Positions 23,855-28,452 of a DNA stretch of 28,452 bases are shown here, one piece after another. The DNA is from Deinococcus betulae (lineage in GTDB: Bacteria > Deinococcota > Deinococci > Deinococcales > Deinococcaceae). The position numbers were made by a program, and so were the translations under genes. The notes below the pieces were generated by a model. The model did no database searches, was not told where the DNA came from, and saw only the letters and a program-made list of their open reading frames with translations. Within the stretch, counting starts at the first letter, position 1. Each line of letters starts with the position of its first letter. The stretch spans positions 1-28,452 of the forward strand of contig NZ_JAIQXU010000041.1 in the NCBI RefSeq assembly GCF_020166395.1, written 5' to 3'.

Positions 23855-25720
23855 TCAGTCCGCTGCATCCCCCTGCGCGTACTGAAGCCGGTGCAGCCGG
23901 GCGTAGTAGCCGCCCTTGTCCAGCAGCTGGCGGTGGCTGCCCTGTTCCACGATGCGGCCTTTGCGCATCACGACAATGCGGTCACAGTGCTCAATGGTGC
24001 TGAGGCGGTGGGCAATGATGATGCTGGTACGGCCCCGCATGACCTTTTCCAGGGCGGCCTGAATGCGCAGCTCGGTTTCGGTGTCCACGTTGGCGGTGGC
24101 CTCGTCCAGTACAAGCAGGATGTCCGGGTTCTGGATCAAAGCGCGGGCGAAAGCCAGCAGCTGCTTCTGGCCTGTGCTCAGTGTGGCGCCACGTTCACGC
24201 ACCTCGGTCTGATAGCCGTGTTCCAGGCCCAGGATGTAGTCGTGAACGCCCACGTACTTACAGGCTTCCACCACACGCTCATGGGGAATCTCGAGGTTGT
24301 TCAGGGTCAGGTTGCTCTCGATGGTTCCCGCAAACAGGAACACGTCTTGCAGCACCACGCCCACATGGCGGCGCAGGTCGTACTGGGCCAAGTCGCGCAC
24401 GTTCACGCCGTCCACCTTCACAGCGCCGCGCTGCACGTCGTAAAAGCGGCTGACCAGGGCGGTCACGCTGGTCTTCCCTGCGCCAGTGGCGCCCACCAGG
24501 GCCACGCTCTCGCCAGGGGCAATGCTCAGGTCAATGCCGCGCAGAATCCAGCGGTCGTCGGTGTCGGCGGCCTGGGCCGTCACGCTCTGGTCGTAGGCAA
24601 ACCACACGCCTTCAAAATCCACCCGGCCTTCAAAGTTGGGGAGCGTTTTCGCGTCCGGCTTGTCCACAATGGCTTCCTCGGTGTCCAACACGCCAAAGAT
24701 GCGCTCGCTGGACGCCATCGCCGCCTGAAGGTTGTTGAACACGTCGGCCAGGTCCTGAATCGGCTGGAACAGCTGCTGCGACAGCTGCACGAAGGCAAAT
24801 AGAGTTCCCACCGTGATCGCCCCGGCCACAGCGCCGCTGGCATCCACGCCCAGAATCTGACGGGCGGCGAAGTACAGAATCAGTGCCACGGCCACCTGCC
24901 CCAGCACCGCCACCACCGGCATGAACAGCGAGAACCAGCCCACCGAGTTCACGTTGGCGGTCAACAGGGCGCGGTTGCTCAGGTTGAAATCCAGGGCGCT
25001 GCGCTTCTGGCGGCCAAACAGCTGGGTGGTCAGCATGCCCGTGATGTTCTCGTTCAGCTTGCTGTTCACGATGGCCTGCTGGGTGCGCGTTTCGCGGAAG
25101 GCGTCGCGCAGCTTGGCCCGGAAGTAATTGGTGGTGACAAACAGCACCGGCAGCACCGTGAAGGAAATCAGCGCCAGGCGCCAGTTCACGCTGAGCATCA
25201 CGATGACGTACACCACGATGATAAAGCTGCTCTGAATCAGGCTGACCAAGCCGCCGGTAATGAACTGGTTGATGGCGTCCACGTCGCTGGTCACGCGGGT
25301 AATGAGCCGTCCCACCGGGTTCTGGTCAAAGTACGCCAGGTGCAGGCGCTGCAGCTTGCTGAACACGTCGGCGCGGATGTCGCGCAGCACGTTCTGGCCC
25401 AGATAGCCAATCGCCAGAATGAAGCCGTATTGCAGCGCGAATTCCAGCACCTTCAGGCCCATGTAGCCAAACGCCGTCAGGGTGAGGCCGCTGAGCAGCG
25501 CCTCGCGGTTGCCCCGCCCCTGCGCCACAGGCGAGAGGTAGGCGTCAATCGCGTGGCGCTGAATGAGCGCGAACAGCGGCGAGGCCAGCGAGATCAGCAG
25601 GGCCAGCACCACCCCGCCGATCACCAGCCCCAGGTAGGGCCGCACATAATGCAGGATGCGCCGGGTCAGCTGGGCGTCAAAGCCCTTCTGGTAGGCGTCG
25701 GTCGCGTCGGGGCGGGTCAT
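23855..25720 (-). CDS. ABC exporter half-transporter, subunit with canonical Walker B
   Basis: 621 residues: an exporter-type membrane domain (about 20-320) and an ATPase domain. Motifs: Walker [11 protein letters not shown]-loop VLQDVFLF, signature LSTGQKQ (changed from LSGGQ), Walker [14 protein letters not shown] with the catalytic Glu, and switch IIAHRLST. It pairs with the gene just upstream. The consensus ATP site would be formed by this Walker B and the partner LSGGQ, and the degenerate site by this LSTGQ and the partner's Walker B. The ATG at 25720 overlaps the partner's TGA (ATGA). Related to heterodimeric exporters of the TM287/288, BmrCD and TmrAB kind; substrate unknown. Confidence 0.93.
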   Translation of the reverse strand: MTRPDATDAYQKGFDAQLTRRILHYVRPYLGLVIGGVVLALLISLASPLFALIQRHAIDAYLSPVAQGRGNREALLSGLTLTAFGYMGLKVLEFALQYGFILAIGYLGQNVLRDIRADVFSKLQRLHLAYFDQNPVGRLITRVTSDVDAINQFITGGLVSLIQSSFIIVVYVIVMLSVNWRLALISFTVLPVLFVTTNYFRAKLRDAFRETRTQQAIVNSKLNENITGMLTTQLFGRQKRSALDFNLSNRALLTANVNSVGWFSLFMPVVAVLGQVAVALILYFAARQILGVDASGAVAGAITVGTLFAFVQLSQQLFQPIQDLADVFNNLQAAMASSERIFGVLDTEEAIVDKPDAKTLPNFEGRVDFEGVWFAYDQSVTAQAADTDDRWILRGIDLSIAPGESVALVGATGAGKTSVTALVSRFYDVQRGAVKVDGVNVRDLAQYDLRRHVGVVLQDVFLFAGTIESNLTLNNLEIPHERVVEACKYVGVHDYILGLEHGYQTEVRERGATLSTGQKQLLAFARALIQNPDILLVLDEATANVDTETELRIQAALEKVMRGRTSIIIAHRLSTIEHCDRIVVMRKGRIVEQGSHRQLLDKGGYYARLHRLQYAQGDAAD

Positions 25721-27675
25721 CGGGTCACCTTCTGTTGCAGGCTATTTTTTTCCAGGGCAGTGGCAGCCGTCTCGGGGTCAGCCACCGCCTCGTCTTCGTT
25801 GTCCAGGTCACTGGCCAGGCGCTGTAGCCGCTCCAGCTGGGCGTAATGGCCGTTTCTCTCTAGCAGCTCGTCGTGGCTGCCCTGCTCGACCACGCGGCCC
25901 TCATTCAGCACCACGATCTGGTCAGCGTGGCGCAGGGTGCTGACGCGGTGGGCCACCAGAATCACGGTGCGGCCCTGGCTCACCTCGCGCAGGCCATCCA
26001 GAATGCGCCGCTCGGTCTCGGTGTCCACGGCGCTCAGCGAGTCGTCCAGAATCAGAATGCGCGGCTCCCTGACAATCGCGCGGGCGATGGCCGTGCGCTG
26101 GCGCTGCCCACCCGACAGGGTGACGCCGCGTTCACCCAGCATGGTGTCAAAGCCCTGCGGAAAGTCCTGTACGTCGTCCAGCAGGCCGGCCAGGCGAGCG
26201 GCCTCACGTACGCGGGCAGGATCGGGGGTCTGGGGAATGTCCTCGGGCGGCGGTGCGCCCACCACGCTGACCCCCGTGGGCACGTCCGGCAGGTCACGCG
26301 CCTCAATGCCAAACCCGATGTTGTTGGCAATCGTGTCGCTAAACAAGAAGGGTTCCTGCGGCACCACGCTGATGGCGTCGCGCAGCGTGGCCAGCGGAAT
26401 CACCCGCAGCTCGTGGCCGTCAATCTTCACTTGCCCACTTGTGGGGTCCATCGCGCGGGTCAGCAGCTGCCCCAGCACAGTCTTGCCGCTGCCGGTAGGA
26501 CCAGTGATGCCCAGGAAAGTACCGGCTGGAATCTGCAGGTTCACGTCGTCCAGCACCGTGGTCTGCCCGTAGCGCAGGGTCACGTTCTGGAAGGTCACGT
26601 CGCCGTGGAGGTCGCGGATGCGTCCGTCGGTGCGCCCACTCTGGTCCCGGACCAGCGGCTGGGCGTCGAACATCTCTCTCAGGCGCAGCCACGAGGCCAT
26701 GCCGCGCTGAATGATGCCGGTAATCCAGCCGATCATCAGCATGGGAAAGGTCAGGCGTTCCAGCGTCCCCACAAACTGCACGAACATCCCCACCGTAAAG
26801 GTGCTGCCCGGTTCTAAAATCAGGCGGCCCCCCATCAGCAGAATCAGGCCGAAAGCTAGGCCCAGCAACAGGCTCATGAAGGAGCGCAGCGGCCCGTCCA
26901 CTTTCGTCAGGGCGATGTTGCGCCGCAGCAGTTCGAGGTTCATGGCGCGGTAGTCCTGAATCTCGCGGTCCTCAATGGCGTAGCCCTTGACCACGCGCGC
27001 GCCGCTGAAGTTTTCCTGGGCGCGGGCCGAAATCAGAGAGTTCTGTTCCTGCGCCAGCCGGTGACGCTCGTTGATCTGCCGCGCCAGGTAGGTCAAGACC
27101 CCGACAATGACTGGCACAATTGCCACCACGATCAGAGTCAGCTGCCAGCTCAGGCTGAACATCACGGTGAAAGCCGACAGAAAGCCGGATACGATGTTCA
27201 CGATCTGCCAAGCGCCAAAACCCAGCATTTCGCGCACGGCGCTGAGGTCGCCAGTCAGGCGGTTCATCAGGTCACCCGTGCGGGCGCGGTCGTAATACGG
27301 TTTGTCCAGCGTTTGCAGGTGGGCGAACAGGTCGCGCCGAATCTCGTATTCGCTCTGGCGTGACGCCACCACAATCTGGCGGCGCATCACCAGCATAAAA
27401 AAGCCGGCGGTCGTGGCGGCCACAACGATTCCCAGGGCGTAGATCGCCGCCGTTCCTAGCGTGAGGCCGGGCGTGGTGGGGTCCGCGTCCACCTGGCCTG
27501 TCAGGCCGTCAATCGTGAGGCGAATCAGGTAAAAGGGCAGCAGGTTGACGGACGTGGCAATCACCACGGCCACCAGCCCGATGATGTACTGGCGCGTATG
27601 CAGGCGCATGTACGGCCACAGCGAGCGGAAACTGTCCAAAGGGGCCTCCCAGGGGGCGGGCAAGAGGGATGACAT
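25717..27675 (-). CDS. ABC exporter half-transporter, subunit with degenerate Walker B
   Basis: 652 residues: exporter-type membrane domain then ATPase domain. Motifs: Walker [11 protein letters not shown]-loop VVPQEPFLF, signature LSGGQRQR, Walker [13 protein letters not shown] with Asp in place of the catalytic Glu, and switch VAHRVST. Between the Q-loop helix and the signature is an extra Pro-rich stretch of about 25 residues ([13 protein letters not shown]...). The ATG at 27675 has no ribosome site. A TTG at 27639 (codon 13) has GGGAGG 5 nt upstream and may be the real start. First gene of the exporter operon; a -10 TATTCT and an 18-bp dyad lie upstream. Confidence 0.93.
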   Translation of the reverse strand: MSSLLPAPWEAPLDSFRSLWPYMRLHTRQYIIGLVAVVIATSVNLLPFYLIRLTIDGLTGQVDADPTTPGLTLGTAAIYALGIVVAATTAGFFMLVMRRQIVVASRQSEYEIRRDLFAHLQTLDKPYYDRARTGDLMNRLTGDLSAVREMLGFGAWQIVNIVSGFLSAFTVMFSLSWQLTLIVVAIVPVIVGVLTYLARQINERHRLAQEQNSLISARAQENFSGARVVKGYAIEDREIQDYRAMNLELLRRNIALTKVDGPLRSFMSLLLGLAFGLILLMGGRLILEPGSTFTVGMFVQFVGTLERLTFPMLMIGWITGIIQRGMASWLRLREMFDAQPLVRDQSGRTDGRIRDLHGDVTFQNVTLRYGQTTVLDDVNLQIPAGTFLGITGPTGSGKTVLGQLLTRAMDPTSGQVKIDGHELRVIPLATLRDAISVVPQEPFLFSDTIANNIGFGIEARDLPDVPTGVSVVGAPPPEDIPQTPDPARVREAARLAGLLDDVQDFPQGFDTMLGERGVTLSGGQRQRTAIARAIVREPRILILDDSLSAVDTETERRILDGLREVSQGRTVILVAHRVSTLRHADQIVVLNEGRVVEQGSHDELLERNGHYAQLERLQRLASDLDNEDEAVADPETAATALEKNSLQQKVTR

Positions 27676-27722
27676 ACAGCGGTGGTCTGTCAGAGTGCCT
27701 TTTCAGCACCCGTGCGCGGGTC

Positions 27723-27767
27723 AGAATACGCCTCCTCGCCAAGCCTCAAATGCGCCACATGGCGCAT
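27723..27767 (-). promoter_or_regulatory. Exporter operon promoter with 18-bp operator-like dyad
   Basis: Minus-strand -10 TATTCT (27728-27723) with a partial -35 TTGAGG (27749-27744). Directly upstream is a perfect 8-2-8 inverted repeat, ATGCGCCA (27750-27757) and TGGCGCAT (27760-27767). Its position abutting the -35 suggests a regulator of the exporter. Confidence 0.5.
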
Positions 27768-27837
27768 ATCGCCGCTGGCTCTGCAAACGCTCAAGGCGGC
27801 GCTCAGGAGCTGGCCCCGCGCTGGCCCCGCACCCCGA

Positions 27838-27866
27838 TTGACACCATTAGGGGGCGGTGCTACTAT
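27838..27866 (+). promoter_or_regulatory. Strong promoter of the tRNA operon
   Basis: Consensus -35 TTGACA (27838-27843), ideal 17-bp spacer, -10 TACTAT (27861-27866). Transcription would start near 27873, about 80 nt before the first tRNA. Confidence 0.85.
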
Positions 27867-27873
27867 TCCCAGC

Positions 27874-27908
27874 CGGAAGTGATTGCGCAGCAAGCGCGAA
27901 AACTTCCG
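27874..27908 (+). ncRNA. 5' leader hairpin of the tRNA operon transcript
   Basis: CGGAAGT (27874-27880) pairs with ACTTCCG (27902-27908), with an inner TTGCGC/GCGC stem and an AGCAA loop. It begins at the predicted transcript 5' end. Probably a stabilising or processing structure of the leader, not a separate RNA gene. Confidence 0.4.
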
Positions 27909-27950
27909 CACTCAGAGGCCGAACATTCGTTCCACACTTCTGTCAGGGAC

Positions 27951-28029
<79 letters not shown>

Positions 28030-28042
28030 AAAGCGAGAAGGA

Positions 28043-28129
<87 letters not shown>

Positions 28130-28136
28130 CGTTCAC

Positions 28137-28214
<78 letters not shown>

Positions 28215-28219
28215 CTTTC

Positions 28220-28294
<75 letters not shown>

Positions 28295-28301
28295 ACATCC
28301 T

Positions 28302-28333
28302 CGGCGTGTCCTGCTTTTACGTGGGACGCGCCG
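28302..28333 (+). terminator. Stem-loop after the tRNA cluster
   Basis: CGGCGTGTCC (28302-28311) pairs with GGACGCGCCG (28324-28333) with one G-T pair and a 12-nt loop. No T-run follows, so it may be a processing signal or a partial terminator. Confidence 0.45.
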
Positions 28334-28373
28334 AAAGCTCTGCAGGGCCGTGAGAACTCTGAGCATCTGCTCT

Positions 28374-28452
28374 TTGCGTTTGCGCGGGGTCCCTGTACAC
28401 TGTCAAGGCTTGCCTGCTCTCCGGCGGGCAGTCCCAAACCAGGAGGACACAC
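28374..28452 (+). promoter_or_regulatory. Promoter and ribosome-binding site of the next gene (probably tuf)
   Basis: -35-like TTGCGT (28374-28379), 16-bp spacer, -10 TACACT (28396-28401). The window ends in AGGAGGACACAC, a strong ribosome site with the start codon expected just past base 28452. The tRNA order before it predicts elongation factor Tu. Confidence 0.55.

Overview
The window is a high-GC chromosomal segment from a member of the Deinococcota, most likely Deinococcus. Four things point there: a menaquinone-futalosine gene (mqnC); a gnd-zwf-opcA operon; genes whose start codon lies only 6-7 nt after a TANNNT -10 box (the leaderless style described for Deinococcus); and sugar ABC genes without a local ATPase. 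The species cannot be named from the sequence alone. No phage, IS element, integrase or CRISPR array is visible, so this is core and metabolic chromosome.

Layout. 0.2-1.3 kb: queG (tRNA queuosine). 1.6-4.8 kb: divergent pair of a secreted YihQ-like GH31 glycosidase (-) and a secreted glutamine cyclotransferase (+). 5.0-6.4 kb: Nif3-like protein and thymidylate kinase (-, GTGA overlap). 6.6-6.9 kb: an 88-residue unknown protein. 7.2-8.3 kb: mqnC (-). 8.6-12.3 kb: oxidative pentose phosphate operon gnd-zwf-opcA (+). 12.5-15.3 kb: a polyferredoxin of unknown role, then a siroheme-synthase-type dehydrogenase and hemA (-). 15.5-16.0 kb: RraA-family protein (-).

16.3-23.7 kb: a maltose-type carbohydrate cassette (+). 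It holds a LacI-family repressor with two TGTAACC-type operators, a solute-binding protein, an intercistronic hairpin, a probable 44-codon small ORF, two permeases with unusual insertions, an antisense-oriented degenerate tRNA-Ser-like element, and an amylo-alpha-1,6-glucosidase-type enzyme closed by a strong terminator. 23.9-27.7 kb: a heterodimeric ABC exporter pair (-) with one degenerate ATPase site. 27.8-28.3 kb: tRNA-Thr(TGT), Tyr(GTA), Gly(CCC) and Thr(GGT) behind a consensus promoter. The window ends on a strong ribosome-binding site, most probably that of tuf, as in the E. coli thrU-tyrU-glyT-thrT-tufB operon.

How the genes work together. LacI, binding protein, permeases and debranching-type enzyme form one import-and-breakdown unit for alpha-glucans, needing an ATPase from elsewhere in the genome. 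Gnd, Zwf and OpcA form the oxidative pentose phosphate branch that would use the resulting glucose-6-phosphate. HemA and the precorrin-2 dehydrogenase-like protein share the tetrapyrrole pathway; the polyferredoxin upstream may feed electrons to a siroheme enzyme, but that is inference. The most unusual part is the carbohydrate cassette: a MalG-type permease with an approximately 200-residue extracytoplasmic insertion, a MalF-type permease with two extra helices, a coupled small ORF and a tRNA-like element in the operon.
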